A stretch of DNA of 64,000 bases from JALYGJ01 sp963781705 (GCA_963781705.1 CAWAGP010000010.1:1154900-1218899); one strand, 5' to 3'. Shown: positions 10,402 through 19,974, counted from the first letter of the stretch. Numbers and translations: made by a program. Notes: generated by a model not told the origin, from the letters alone.

Positions 10402-11028
10402 TTAAGCTCCTGCCGGCTCACCGGCGCCTGCCGTCTCCATCGGCGTCGGCTGTGATGGATCCGCGCCGTTCGTTGGTTGCGTCTTCGGTTTGTGTGTCGA
10501 GGCCATGACCAACGACATCTGCCGCCCCTCGAGCAGCGGCTGTCGCTCAACCGTTGCGTGCTCCCCCACCTGTTCGGCGAAACGGAGCAACATGTCCCGG
10601 CCCAGGTAGGCGTGACTGACTTCGCGTCCGCGGAACTGGACCGTCACCTTGACCCGGTCGCCATCCTCGAGAAACTGGATGGAGCGGCGGACCTTGGTGT
10701 CGAAGTCACCCTTGCCGATCTTGACCTTGAGCCTTATCTCCTTGAAATCGACCGAGCGCTGGTGCCGGCGTGCTTCCTTCTCGCGGCGGGCCTGTTCGTA
10801 CTTGAACTGGCCGTAGTCGAGCAAGCGGGTGACCGGCGGTGCGGCCATCGGAGCGACTTCAACGAGATCGTAGCCCCGTTCCTGCGCGAGTCGGAGAGCC
10901 TCCGCGGTGGACAGCACGCCCATCTGGTTTCCCTCTTCGTCCACGACCCGGACATTCGGGACGCGGATCATCTCGTTTACTCGCAGTTCTCGACTCAGGC
11001 CAGGTCCCTCGTATTGACTCTCACACAT
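10402..11028 (-). CDS. infC: Translation initiation factor IF-3 (start codon uncertain)
   Basis: Binds the 30S subunit and proofreads start-codon selection. The N domain (RVNEMIRVPNVRVVDEEG), the linker and the C domain (KEIRLKVKIGKGDFDTK, VKVTVQFRGRE) are intact. An acidic/Pro tail of about 30 residues follows. The coordinates use the in-frame ATG at 11028. A better start may be CTG at 10998, because it is preceded at 6-8 bases by GAGGGA and yields SRELRVNE, the usual IF-3 beginning, whereas the ATG has no well-spaced Shine-Dalgarno. A GTG at 11064 is also possible. IF-3 genes often use rare start codons for autoregulation, so CTG is plausible. First gene of the operon that runs through pheST to the dipeptidase. 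Confidence 0.93.
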   Translation of the reverse strand: MCESQYEGPGLSRELRVNEMIRVPNVRVVDEEGNQMGVLSTAEALRLAQERGYDLVEVAPMAAPPVTRLLDYGQFKYEQARREKEARRHQRSVDFKEIRLKVKIGKGDFDTKVRRSIQFLEDGDRVKVTVQFRGREVSHAYLGRDMLLRFAEQVGEHATVERQPLLEGRQMSLVMASTHKPKTQPTNGADPSQPTPMETAGAGEPAGA

Positions 11029-11081
11029 CCGCCAATGGACGGGACGTGACGACGCCTCGCCCACGCTCCGTCGGCCGCGGG

Positions 11082-11090
11082 ACTATAGCA
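11082..11090 (-). promoter_or_regulatory. Candidate extended -10 promoter of the infC operon
   Basis: Read on the minus strand the sequence is TGCTATAGT: a TATAGT hexamer with the TGn extension. Transcription would start near 11075, giving a leader of about 47-77 bases depending on the infC start. No convincing -35 element is seen, which is common with TGn promoters. Inferred from sequence only. Confidence 0.5.
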
Positions 11091-11105
11091 CAAGGCGCCT
11101 GTTTC

Positions 11106-12431
11106 CTAGTTGGGTCCAGCGTTGGTCCAGTCACCGAATGTGTCGCTGTAGCTGCCGTCGAAATCGACCAACGACGACAAGATATTGAGTTGGTTCTCGG
11201 TCCAGTCGAAGCGGATGCCGACCTGCTGCGGAGCACACAGCAGACGTCCGGCTTCAGTGTCCGGGGTGCCGTTGTAGTGCCAGCTTTCCTCGGCCGAGCC
11301 GTCCTGGCACGAGGTGCCGCTGCCGACGGGGAAGGTTGACACGCGCTCCTGGTAGGCCGCGTTCATGTCGTCCGTGTTGGCATACTGTTCGTACGAGGCG
11401 ATCTCGGCACCGGCGTGCCCGACCTCGCCCAGGAAACAGGTCACCGAAGTCTCGGCGAAGCCGCCCAGGTAGCCCGGCACCGGACTCTCATAGCACGTGG
11501 CCGACCAGTCGTGCGGAACGTGGTTGAGCATCAGGTCCTGCGCCGCGCTGCTCGGTTCGCCGTTCAGGTTGGCCACACCGTACGCCGCCGAATGGTTCAG
11601 CGCGGTTGAGAACGAATCGCCGGCGGACTCGACGAAAACGCCGGCGCCGTCGAAGCTGGCCGGGCCGTCCGCCTGCTCGTACGACCCAACCAGGCCCTGG
11701 CCGCCGACCCACAGCTGCAGGCGCAGCTTGCCCGTCGTCATCGCACCACACTCGACCGCAACCAGGGTCGTCTCGCCCTGCACGATATTCAGCTGGAATG
11801 GGCCGTCGCCGCCGAGCCGCGTGACGTTGTTGTTCTCGATGTCGACGAAGCCCCACGAGCCGTCCGTCGCGACCACCCCACCGATCAGGCTCTGGCCGTT
11901 GTTGGCCGAACAGAGCATGCCGAACGTGCCGTCGGAGGTAGGTGTCAGTTGGCCGAGGACCACCAGCGTGCCGCTCTGGCTGCCGGTCGGGCGTGTGCTC
12001 CACACCGACGAGGCACTGCCACTGACGTCGAGCTGAAGGTGGTCGGCAGCGTAGGCGATGTTGTAGAACGACTCGGTGGCGGTGCCCCAGCCACTGGTCG
12101 GGTCACTCATCGAATCGTCGAAGAGCTGGTCCTTGGGGTCGTAGCCAAGACCGCTCGGCGTGGGCGTTTCGGTGGGCTGGATGGTCGGTGGCTCGGTCGG
12201 CCCGGTCGGCGGGGTCGTGGCGGGCGCCACCGTCGGCACCACGGTCGGTGTCGCGGTGGGCGCGACGGTGGGCGTGGCAGTTGGCTGGGGAGTGGCCGTC
12301 GGCGTCTGGGTCGGCGCCATGGTCGTGATGCCCAGTGTCGCCGTCGCCTCCGGGCTGGGCGATGAGGTAGAGACCGACACGCAGCCGGTCAACAACGCCG
12401 CAACAGCCAGCAGCGACAACGACTTCAACAT
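11106..12431 (-). CDS. Secreted lipoprotein with Pro/Thr-rich stalk, unknown function
   Basis: I do not recognise a named domain. The 441-residue product has a lipoprotein signal peptide (MLKSLSLLAVAALLTGC, lipobox LTGC). A Thr/Pro/Ala stalk follows (residues about 25-95, repeated TPTV/ATPT units), then a globular part of about 345 residues with a concanavalin-like look (GFVDIENNN, FQLNIVQGETT, LRLQLWVGG) and a Cys-containing second part. The start has a strong AGGAG at 7-8 bases. It probably sits on the outer face of the membrane with its domain lifted by the stalk. Monocistronic between thrS and infC. Confidence 0.8.
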   Translation of the reverse strand: MLKSLSLLAVAALLTGCVSVSTSSPSPEATATLGITTMAPTQTPTATPQPTATPTVAPTATPTVVPTVAPATTPPTGPTEPPTIQPTETPTPSGLGYDPKDQLFDDSMSDPTSGWGTATESFYNIAYAADHLQLDVSGSASSVWSTRPTGSQSGTLVVLGQLTPTSDGTFGMLCSANNGQSLIGGVVATDGSWGFVDIENNNVTRLGGDGPFQLNIVQGETTLVAVECGAMTTGKLRLQLWVGGQGLVGSYEQADGPASFDGAGVFVESAGDSFSTALNHSAAYGVANLNGEPSSAAQDLMLNHVPHDWSATCYESPVPGYLGGFAETSVTCFLGEVGHAGAEIASYEQYANTDDMNAAYQERVSTFPVGSGTSCQDGSAEESWHYNGTPDTEAGRLLCAPQQVGIRFDWTENQLNILSSLVDFDGSYSDTFGDWTNAGPN

Positions 12432-12513
12432 GGGTATCTCCTTCTCCTCCGCAGCTACGCCAACATCCTAACCAACAAATTCAACGGGCCGCCGAGTCAC
12501 CGACAGGGACGGC

Positions 12514-14355
12514 TTAGCTCGGCCGGCGGGCGGCCGCCTCCAGCGCCAGTCGATCAGCCAGCGCCGACCACGTCTCGGCCGGCAGCTGCTCGCCGGCGCG
12601 CGTTCGCGGCGCGGCCGTGCTCGCCTCCACCTCGCGATCGCCGAGCACCAGCATGTACGGCACCTTCTGCTCCTGCGCCAGGCGGATCTTGTTCTGCATC
12701 CGGTTGGCCGTCTCGTCGACCTCCGTCCGGATGCCCTTCGCGCGCAGGATGCCGGCCAGTTTGGCGGCCGCCTCGATGTGGCGATCGGCGATCGGGATGA
12801 CGATCGCCTGGACCGGCGCGCACCAGAACGGAAAAGCGCCGGCGAAGTGCTCGGTCAGCACGCCGATGAAGCGCTCGAGTGAGCCGTAGATCGCGCGGTG
12901 CACCGCGACCGGACGCTGGCGCTCGCCATGCTCGTCGATGTACCACAGGTCGAAGCGCTCGGGCAGCATCAGCCGGTCGACCTGGATCGTTGCCGTCTGC
13001 CACTCGCGCCCAAGAGCGTCCTCGATCTGGATGTCGATCTTGGGCGCGTAGAACGCACCGTCGCCGGGCTTGACGCGGTATTGCAGGCCGGACGCCTTGA
13101 GCGCATCGAGCATCTGCGCCTCGGTCTCGCGCCACGTAGCCTCGTCGCCGAGCGCCTTTTCGGGGCGCGTGCCGAAGGTCAGCGTGGGCTCGAGCCCGAA
13201 CCACGAGTAGGTCTCGCGCACCTCGCCCATCAGGCCCAGGATCTCGTCGCGGATCTGTGCCGGGGTGACGTAGTTGTGCGCGTCGTCGGTGACGAAGTGG
13301 CGCACCCGCGTCAGGCCCGACAGCACGCCCGATAGCTCGTTGCGGTGCAGCACACCGTACTCGGACAGGCGCAGCGGCAGGTCGCGATAAGAGCGAACGC
13401 GTGAGCGGTAGATGAAGGTGCTCTCAGGGCAGTTCATGGGCTTGAGGCTGAAGGTCTGCTCCTCCGCCTCGACGAGGAACATGTGCTCGCGATAGAGGTC
13501 CCAGTGGCCCGACTGCTCCCACAGCTTCTGGTGGACGAGCGGTGGCGTGTAGATCTCCTGGTAGCCGCGGCTGGCCTGCAGTTGGCGCAGCGCGTCACGC
13601 AGTGTCTGGTACAGCGTCCAACCCTTGGGATGCCAGAACGCCGCGCCCGGCGACACGTCGTGGAAGCTGAACAGGTCGAGTTGCACGCCGAGCCGACGAT
13701 GGTCACGCTTCTTCGCCTCGGCGCGCCGCCACAGGAACTTGTCGAGATCCTCCTGGCTTGCCCAGACCGTGCCGTAGACGCGTTGCAGGGCCGGCCGTGC
13801 CTGATCGCCGCGCCAGTACGCGCCGGAGACGGCCAGCAGCTTGAACGGCCCGATCCTGCCCGTTGATTCGACGTGCGGCCCACGGCAAAGGTCGATGAAC
13901 TCGCCGTGCTGATAGGTGGACACCTCGGGCATCGGCTGGCCACCGGCAGAGGCCACCTTGCGCAGGTCGTTGATGATCTCAACCTTGAATGGCTGGCCCT
14001 GCCCTTCGAAGAACGCCAGGCCGTCGTCGGGGGGCAGCACATTGCGCACGAATGGGTGATCGCCGGCGACCGACTCGGACATGCGCTTCTCGATCGCCGC
14101 AAGGTCGTCCGGCGTCAGCGGCCGGTCCAGCTCAAAGTCGTAGTAGAAACCGTCGGCGATGGCCGGGCCGATACCGAGCTTGGTACCCGGGAATAGGTCC
14201 ATGACCGCTTCGGCCATGACGTGCGCCGCCGAATGGCGCATGGGATCGAGCTCGTCGCCGGCATGCGCGTCGAGCAACTCCTCGGCCGACTCGCGCTTGG
14301 GCGCCTCTAAGGCGAGCTCTTCCTCGTCCGCCGATGCCTGTTGTTCGTCTGACAT
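12514..14355 (-). CDS. thrS: Threonyl-tRNA synthetase (form without TGS domain)
   Basis: Charges tRNA-Thr. The 613-residue product starts with a short acidic segment and goes directly into the N2 editing-like domain (HSAAHVMAEAVMDLFPG, HxxxH zinc ligands). The class II catalytic core follows (PMNCPESTFIY with the zinc Cys, HRNELSGVLSGLTRVRHF motif 2, VAVHRAIYGSLERFIGVLTE motif 3) and then the anticodon domain (FWCAPVQAIVIPI). The N-terminal TGS domain common in ThrS is absent. The ATG at 14355 has GGAGG 8 bases upstream and directly follows a T-box leader, so expression should respond to uncharged tRNA-Thr. Confidence 0.96.
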   Translation of the reverse strand: MSDEQQASADEEELALEAPKRESAEELLDAHAGDELDPMRHSAAHVMAEAVMDLFPGTKLGIGPAIADGFYYDFELDRPLTPDDLAAIEKRMSESVAGDHPFVRNVLPPDDGLAFFEGQGQPFKVEIINDLRKVASAGGQPMPEVSTYQHGEFIDLCRGPHVESTGRIGPFKLLAVSGAYWRGDQARPALQRVYGTVWASQEDLDKFLWRRAEAKKRDHRRLGVQLDLFSFHDVSPGAAFWHPKGWTLYQTLRDALRQLQASRGYQEIYTPPLVHQKLWEQSGHWDLYREHMFLVEAEEQTFSLKPMNCPESTFIYRSRVRSYRDLPLRLSEYGVLHRNELSGVLSGLTRVRHFVTDDAHNYVTPAQIRDEILGLMGEVRETYSWFGLEPTLTFGTRPEKALGDEATWRETEAQMLDALKASGLQYRVKPGDGAFYAPKIDIQIEDALGREWQTATIQVDRLMLPERFDLWYIDEHGERQRPVAVHRAIYGSLERFIGVLTEHFAGAFPFWCAPVQAIVIPIADRHIEAAAKLAGILRAKGIRTEVDETANRMQNKIRLAQEQKVPYMLVLGDREVEASTAAPRTRAGEQLPAETWSALADRLALEAAARRPS

Positions 14356-14370
14356 GGGAAGCCTCCAGGA

Positions 14371-14406
14371 ATCAATAAACCTCTCGTCCATCGACAGGAC
14401 GAGAGG
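14371..14406 (-). terminator. Regulated terminator of the thrS T-box
   Basis: On the minus strand CCTCTCGTCC pairs with GGACGAGAGG across a 7-base loop and is followed by TTTATT. It is the terminator alternative of the T-box leader and ends 16-25 bases before the thrS start codon. Confidence 0.75.
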
Positions 14407-14629
14407 CCCACACCTCCCGCGGTTCCACCCGCCTTCGCCGCGCGTCTCATTCGAGTCGCTGGCGCTCTCAGTGGCCGCGCTAACGGGCGGCACCCGGACC
14501 GGTTCGCCGGTCGCTCGCGGGTGGTGCACCTTCGGCCAATCGACCGCCCGGGCTCTCAGCCCACCGACCCGGGCTCTCTGCGGTCTGGTTCCAATCGTGC
14601 GCGTCCCGCTCGACGCTTTTTCGTATGTG
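14371..14629 (-). promoter_or_regulatory. T-box riboswitch leader of thrS
   Basis: On the minus strand the leader contains the T-box core GGGTGGAACCGCGGG (14430 down to 14416). Just downstream is a long hairpin. Further upstream is a Stem I apical signature, GCAGAGAGC and GGTCGGTGGGCTGAGAG (about 14585-14545). The specifier codon is best placed as ACC at 14525-14523 within TGCACCACC, matching threonine and the downstream gene. Uncharged tRNA-Thr would pair with the T-box bulge and favour antitermination. The element family is established. The boundaries and specifier are my reading. Confidence 0.85.
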
Positions 14630-14635
14630 TCGCTG

Positions 14636-14641
14636 AGTATA
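14636..14641 (-). promoter_or_regulatory. Candidate -10 element of thrS
   Basis: TATACT on the minus strand, about 7 bases before the likely start of the T-box leader. The -35 region is weak. The intergenic space between thrS and the divergent binding-protein gene (14356-14828) otherwise holds only the T-box and the upstream region of the plus-strand gene. Confidence 0.4.
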
Positions 14642-14828
14642 CGTCGGCAGACCCCGGCTGAACGGGACGGCACCCCAGAAAGTGGTTGTGTGCGCGCAAC
14701 TAAGTGCCTAGCATCCAGCGGGAGCGTTTGCCGATCCCGCCCCATTGCGGCGGACGGCTGCCACGAAGAGGTGCTGCGGGATGACCCTCCACTACGTGCC
14801 CTCGGTGCGCCATATGGAGACGGTCCCC

Positions 14829-16295
14829 ATGAGGGCACGTCGACCGTTGGCATTCCTCGTTGCCCTCACAATGGTGCTGGCGTGCGCCGCCCCAACGTCG
14901 ACGCCAACGGCGGCACCCACGCCAACGGCGGCACCGACGCCAACGGCGGCACCGACGGGCACCGGATCACCCACAGCGACCGCAACCCCGACTGCCCCGC
15001 CCACTGCAACGCCGGGTCCGACGCCGCCGCCCACCCCAACGCCATCCTCGATCAGCGGGACCGTCACGTGGTGGACGCGTAGCGACAGGTCCGTCGCTGA
15101 GCTCAACCAGATATTCACCGAGCCTCTTGAGGCGAAGTATCCGGGAATTCAGCTCGAGTTCGTTTCGCAAGGGGACGCATTTGAGATCAACACCGAACAA
15201 TACGTCCTGCACGGCGGCGGCCCGGACATCGTCGCCCTGGATGCGCCGACCTTCATCGGCCCATTACTAGCGGCCGGTGCCCTTGCCCCTCTTGATTCGT
15301 ACGCGGCCCGGTATGGCTGGAGCGACGAGATTGCGCCTTGGGCGTTCGGCGCGGGCCAGTTTCAGGGCGCTTTGTACGCCCTGCCCGCGAGCCTCGATGC
15401 CGGTGGCGTGATGTACAACAAGAAGGTATTCACCGACAACGGACTCACCTTCCCAGCCAACATGGAGCAATTCGCACGCGTTGGGCGAGCGCTCATGGCA
15501 AAGGGCATCGCGCCGCTGGCCGGCGGCGGGCGGAATATCTCCTTGGTCGTCAGTCCATTTCTTGGCGCCATTTCTGGCGCCGACACGGTCTATCAGGCGC
15601 TTGTAGGCGACGTCCCGTGGAACGATCCCGGGCTGATGGCGACCATGTCCCAGCTCAACGACTGGGCGCAGGCTGGCTGGTTCAACGGCAGCGAGGATGC
15701 CTTTCTGGCCGGCGAGGAATCTGGCGCCTACGAGCTGCTCGCTAAAGGCAAGGCTGCCATGGATGTAACCGGCTCATGGGCATTCGCCGGCGTCGCCAGC
15801 GCGTTTGTCAACAACCCAGATGACTGGGACTGGGCCGAGTTGCCAGCCCTGGCTCATGGGGTAAGCGCGACGTATCCGATCGGAGTCGGTGGCACGTATT
15901 CCATTAATGCGGCATCTCAAAACAAGGACGCGGCCGCGGCCGTACTGGATTTCCTTTACTCAAACCCGCAGATCATTCAACAGATGATGACAGTGAGCGA
16001 CCTGCAGGAATACGCCAGCATTCCGATCAATGCCCTAACGCCGCAGGACTTGCCAAGTACGCTCGACCCACGACGCGCGCAGGAGATTGCAGCGGTATCC
16101 GCTGCAATTTCGTCCGGACAGTACGGGTACCTCGAGCAGTCATTCCAAGGCCCTACCCAAACTGATGTTTACGATGCGGACTTTCCAACGGTTGTTCAAG
16201 GCGGCATGACCTTGGACGATTGGGGGGCAAAGCTTGAGTCTGCGTACCAGACGGATGTTGCGGCGGGCACACAGCCGCAGGTGCCTGCGCGTTAG
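14829..16295 (+). CDS. ABC transporter substrate-binding lipoprotein, sugar-type family 1
   Basis: Extracytoplasmic binding protein of the carbohydrate (MalE-like) type. It has a lipoprotein signal (FLVALTMVLACAAP, Cys at about residue 19), a Thr/Pro/Ala stalk (about residues 20-75), then the fold with WWTRSDRSVAELNQIF, YPGIQLEFVSQG, LPASLDAGGVMYNKKVF and AAMDVTGSWAF. The ATG at 14829 was chosen because the signal peptide follows at once and GGAG lies about 10 bases upstream. No permease or ATPase gene is next to it, so it is an orphan that must use a transporter encoded elsewhere. The ligand cannot be told from sequence. Confidence 0.88.
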   Translation: MRARRPLAFLVALTMVLACAAPTSTPTAAPTPTAAPTPTAAPTGTGSPTATATPTAPPTATPGPTPPPTPTPSSISGTVTWWTRSDRSVAELNQIFTEPLEAKYPGIQLEFVSQGDAFEINTEQYVLHGGGPDIVALDAPTFIGPLLAAGALAPLDSYAARYGWSDEIAPWAFGAGQFQGALYALPASLDAGGVMYNKKVFTDNGLTFPANMEQFARVGRALMAKGIAPLAGGGRNISLVVSPFLGAISGADTVYQALVGDVPWNDPGLMATMSQLNDWAQAGWFNGSEDAFLAGEESGAYELLAKGKAAMDVTGSWAFAGVASAFVNNPDDWDWAELPALAHGVSATYPIGVGGTYSINAASQNKDAAAAVLDFLYSNPQIIQQMMTVSDLQEYASIPINALTPQDLPSTLDPRRAQEIAAVSAAISSGQYGYLEQSFQGPTQTDVYDADFPTVVQGGMTLDDWGAKLESAYQTDVAAGTQPQVPAR

Positions 16296-16330
16296 CGGTC
16301 AACACGTTCAGACCGGGCGATGCGGACCCG

Positions 16331-18533
16331 CTACGCCCTCGCCTCGACCCGCACCCGGGCATCGACGATGACCGCGCCGCGTGGCAGCACGATGACCGGG
16401 TTGAAGTCCATCTCGGCAATCTCGGGGTGAGCGTCGACCATCGCGCTGACGCGCAGCAATACGTCTTCCAGCGCCGAGACATCGCAGCGCTCCGCGCCGC
16501 GATAGCCATCCAGCAGTGGGAATGTCGCCAGCGAGCGGACCATGCGCGCCGCGTCAACGTCGGTCAGTGGCGTGATGGTGACCGCGACATCGTGGAGCAG
16601 CTCGGTCTCCGTACCGCCCGCCGCGCACGCGACAACCGGACCAAACAGGGGGTCGTGGACGACCCCCACGAGCATCTCGACGCCGGCCGTGGCCATGCGC
16701 TGAACCACGAAACCCACGATCGGGTGACCGGCCGCCGCGTAGTCGTCGCTGATCTCGCGCGCGGCATCCTCGACCGCTGCGGGCCCGCTCAATCCCAAGC
16801 GCACGCCACGCGCCTCGCTCTTGTGGACCACATGTGGGGAGACCGCCTTGAGCGCCACGGGCGAGTCGAAGCGCGCAGCCACAGCGGCGGCCTCGGCCGG
16901 CGACGCGACGAGCTCCTGGTCGACCACGGGCAGGCCGTAGCACTCGAGCAGACTGCGTACCTCGGCAGGAGTGAGCCAGCGACCGGCGCCCGGCCGGGCG
17001 GCCGCGGCTTCGGCCAGCAGGGCGGTTGCGGCCGATCCGCGCAGGTCGGACAACTGCGGGACGGTGCCGATCGGAGCCGGTGCGCCATTCCGCATAACGC
17101 GCCGCACGAGCCAGCGCGTAGCCCGCGTTCTCCGGGTACGTGTAACACGGGACGCTGCTGCCCTCGTCGGTCAGCGCGGCACGCGGCGCGGCGGTTGACA
17201 TGAACACCGCGGCGACGGTGATCGGCCGTGGCAGTCGCTTCGCCGCGTCGCGGATGGCGTGCGCCAGATCGTCGGTCGGCGTCGCCAGCGGTGGACCGGA
17301 AATGACGATCAGCGAATCGATCGCGGGATCGGACGCGATGAGCTCCATCGCCCGCGCGTAGTCCCCGGCGTGGCCGAGGCGATCATGTCGACCGGGTTGG
17401 CCAGGCCGGCGAGAGCGGGCAGGTGCTGCGCGAGCTCGCGCTGGACGGTCTCACTCAGCGCCGGTACCACGAGGCCGGCCGCCTCGCACGCGTCCGCGGC
17501 GAGGATGCCCGGTCCACCGCCGTTGGTCAGGATGCCCACACCCCGGCCGTGCGGCAGCGGCTGGCTGGATACCAGCGCGGCCACATCGTACATCTCCGAC
17601 AGGGTGTCGGTGCGGATGACGCCGGCCTGGCGAAAGAGCGCATCGACCGTAATGTCGGACGCACCAAGCAGGGCGCCGGTATGGGACGACGTTGCCCGCT
17701 CGCCGGCGCCGGAGCGGCCACTCTTGACCGCGACGATCGGCTTCGACCGTCCAACGCGGCGGGCGAGTCGCGTGAAAAGCGGCGCGGCTCTGACGATCGT
17801 TTCGATGTACAGCAGGACGGCATTGGTTGCGTCGTCCTCTTCCCAATAGGACAGGAAGTCATCGACCGTCAGGTCGGCCTGGTTGCCGACCGACACGAAG
17901 CTCGACAGGCCCAAACCCAGTACGCCGGCTTCGTGGATCAGCGCGAGGCCCAATGCACCACTCTGAGATACGACGCCCAGTCGTCCGGTCAGCGGCGCCA
18001 CGGGCGCGAACTGGGCGTTCATGCGCACGTCGGCGGCGGTGTTGACCACGCCCATGCAGTTGGGTCCGACGAGGTGCATGCTGATTCGCGCGACAGACGG
18101 ACAGCAGTTCCGCCTGGAGAGCTGCGCCGGCGCCGCCGACCTCGGCAAAGCCGGCGCTCAGCACCACCAGGCCGGCGACCCCTTTGGCGGCACATTCACG
18201 AGCGGCGTCGATCACCGCCGCGGCGGGCACCGCGATGATCGCCAGGTCAACGGAATCCGGCACGTCCTTGAGCGACCGGTAGGCGCGGACAGCCTGAACC
18301 GAGTCGCTCGCCGGGTTGACCGGGTAGACCGGGCCGACGAAGCCAGACTCGATCAGGTTATGGAGCACCTCGCCGCCGACCGAATGACGGGTGCGCGACG
18401 CGCCGATGACCGCGATCGAGCGCGGTCGCAGCAGGGCGCGGGCAACGTCCGCGGCGGCGCGCTCGTTGCGCCGCTCGGTGCCGTCCTGTGCGCCGCGTTC
18501 GGCGCCACTTGTGTCGTCCGCAGCGACAGCCAT
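16331..18533 (-). CDS. Acyl-CoA synthetase, NDP-forming (ADP-forming acetate-CoA ligase type), with three frameshifts
   Basis: Single-chain NDP-forming ligase of about 730 residues that interconverts acyl-CoA and acid plus ATP. Domains in order are: CoA-binding (SIAVIGASRTRHSVGGEVL, YPVNP), CoA-ligase (LVGPNCMGVVNT, GVVSQSGALGLALIHEA, HTGALLGASD with the phosphorylated-His region, NPVDMIASATPGDYARAMEL) and ATP-grasp (LECYGLPVVDQELVASPAEA, KAVSPHVVHKSEARGVRLGL, MDFNPVIVLP). The frame changes near 18085, 17362 and 17090, with extra, missing and extra base respectively. Each join restores a family motif. It is either a true pseudogene or, more likely, an error-rich stretch. Substrate unknown. 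Confidence 0.85.
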
Positions 18534-18625
18534 CGTTCCGCCCTTCGTATTAAGGCCGCACCCAATGCAGGGCCATCGGTCACTCGACGCGCGGGCGCGA
18601 TGGCCCGCCCGTCCATAATGACCTC

Positions 18626-18940
18626 ATGGACGCCTCAGCGCGAGTGCCGGTCTGGTCCCTCGTCCGCCGCCCCAGCGCCTGGCTGCCGATGGCCATGTCG
18701 GTTGCCGCGCTGGGAGTGCTCATCTGGTACCTGGCGACCTACGGCCCGGTGGCCCAGCCGGACGAAGGCCTCCATGCCCACCTGTGGCAACTGCTGATGG
18801 GTCTCCAGTTGCCGATCATCGCCTTCTTCGGCCTCACCTGGCTGCCCCGCGCACCGAGGCAGGCGCTCACGGTAATGGCGATTCAGATGGCGGCGGCAAT
18901 GCTGTCGCTGGTGCCGCTGGCCCTGCTCGGCGGCCTCTAG
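18626..18940 (+). CDS. Small integral membrane protein, unknown
   Basis: 104 residues with three predicted membrane spans (AWLPMAMSVAALGVLIWYLA, LWQLLMGLQLPIIAFFGLTWL, LTVMAIQMAAAMLSLVPLAL). No family is recognised. The stop abuts the convergent cyclodeaminase gene. Divergent from the acyl-CoA synthetase. The composition looks coding and the reading frame is clean. Confidence 0.7.
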   Translation: MDASARVPVWSLVRRPSAWLPMAMSVAALGVLIWYLATYGPVAQPDEGLHAHLWQLLMGLQLPIIAFFGLTWLPRAPRQALTVMAIQMAAAMLSLVPLALLGGL

Positions 18941-18941
18941 C

Positions 18942-19931
18942 CTAGAGCGCCAGCCACGTGCCCTTGCCGGCGGCAATCGCCCGGCGGTAGACCTCTGGCG
19001 CGACGGCCATGTCATCGAGCGCCAGGCCGAGGTTCATGGCCATCGTCCGCTCGTCATCGTGCTCGCGGCCGGGCCGCTGACCGGCCACGATCTCACCCAG
19101 GTCCGCGTACGGATCGGGCGTCGACGCAAAATAGCCCTGCTCGCGGTAGTAGGCGAACTGGGCATGGTCGTCGGTCGCAATCCGGTCGAATTCGGCGAGG
19201 GCGTCCCCGGTCCAGTAGCTGTCGAAGTCAACCGCGCTGGCGAAGGCACCGTGCTTGACCCAGCCGGCCGGGATGGTCGGATCGGGATGATGAAGGATGG
19301 GACCTGAGGTAACGATCAGGTCTGACTCGACCACCGCCTCACGCGGCGTGTCGACCGCGACGACATCCAGGCTCAGCCGCTCGCGCATCTCGCTCACGAA
19401 ACGATCGCGCGCTGCCGGGACGATGTCGTAGGCGAACACCCGCCGGAGCGCAAACAGGTGCGCCAGCGCCTCGAGATTGGTCCTGCCCTGGACGCCGCAG
19501 GCAAGAATGCCAGCCGTTTCGCTGCCGGGTCGGGCCAGGTACTTGGCGGCAAGTCCGGTCGCGCCGCCGGTCCGCACGGCCGTGATCCAGGTGCAGTCCA
19601 TCACCGAGAGAGGCACGCCCGTGTCCGGGTCGTTGAGGACGAGCAGTCCGCTGATGTACGGCAGGCCGCGCGACTGGTTGGCCGGGTAGCCGCTGACCCA
19701 CTTGATGCCCGCGGCGCGCATTGCTGGGATATAGGCCGGCATGGCGTGAATGAACGCGTCGGGCTGCGTGTGGATGCCCGGCTTGGGCGGCATCTCGAAA
19801 CGGCCATGGCCCTTCTCGAGGAACGCCTGCTGGAGCAGCTCGATGACCGCGCCCATGTCCAGCCCGACCGATTCGACGTCGGCCCGCGACAGGTAGAGCA
19901 GGCGGTTCTCGCCAGGTGCGCCGGAGCTCAT
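18942..19931 (-). CDS. Ornithine cyclodeaminase / mu-crystallin family protein
   Basis: NAD(P)-dependent family that includes ornithine cyclodeaminase, alanine dehydrogenases and ketimine reductases. The 329-residue product shows the substrate-binding N-lobe (IKWVSGYPANQSRGLPYISG, LSVMDCTWITAVRTGGATGL) and a Rossmann fold. The usual GxGxQ fingerprint is replaced by LACGVQGRTNLEAL. GAFASAVDFDSYWTG and the C-terminal NLGLALDDMAVA follow. The ATG at 19931 is preferred to one eight codons upstream. The actual substrate cannot be assigned. Confidence 0.85.
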   Translation of the reverse strand: MSSGAPGENRLLYLSRADVESVGLDMGAVIELLQQAFLEKGHGRFEMPPKPGIHTQPDAFIHAMPAYIPAMRAAGIKWVSGYPANQSRGLPYISGLLVLNDPDTGVPLSVMDCTWITAVRTGGATGLAAKYLARPGSETAGILACGVQGRTNLEALAHLFALRRVFAYDIVPAARDRFVSEMRERLSLDVVAVDTPREAVVESDLIVTSGPILHHPDPTIPAGWVKHGAFASAVDFDSYWTGDALAEFDRIATDDHAQFAYYREQGYFASTPDPYADLGEIVAGQRPGREHDDERTMAMNLGLALDDMAVAPEVYRRAIAAGKGTWLAL

Positions 19932-19974
19932 CAGCCCGACTCTAGCAGCGGGCAACCACCCCAGGAAGGCGATG

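Noticed and set aside
16331..18533. Two or more separate small genes in place of one acyl-CoA synthetase
   Set aside because: The frame pieces line up in the exact domain order of a single NDP-forming ligase and join within a few codons.
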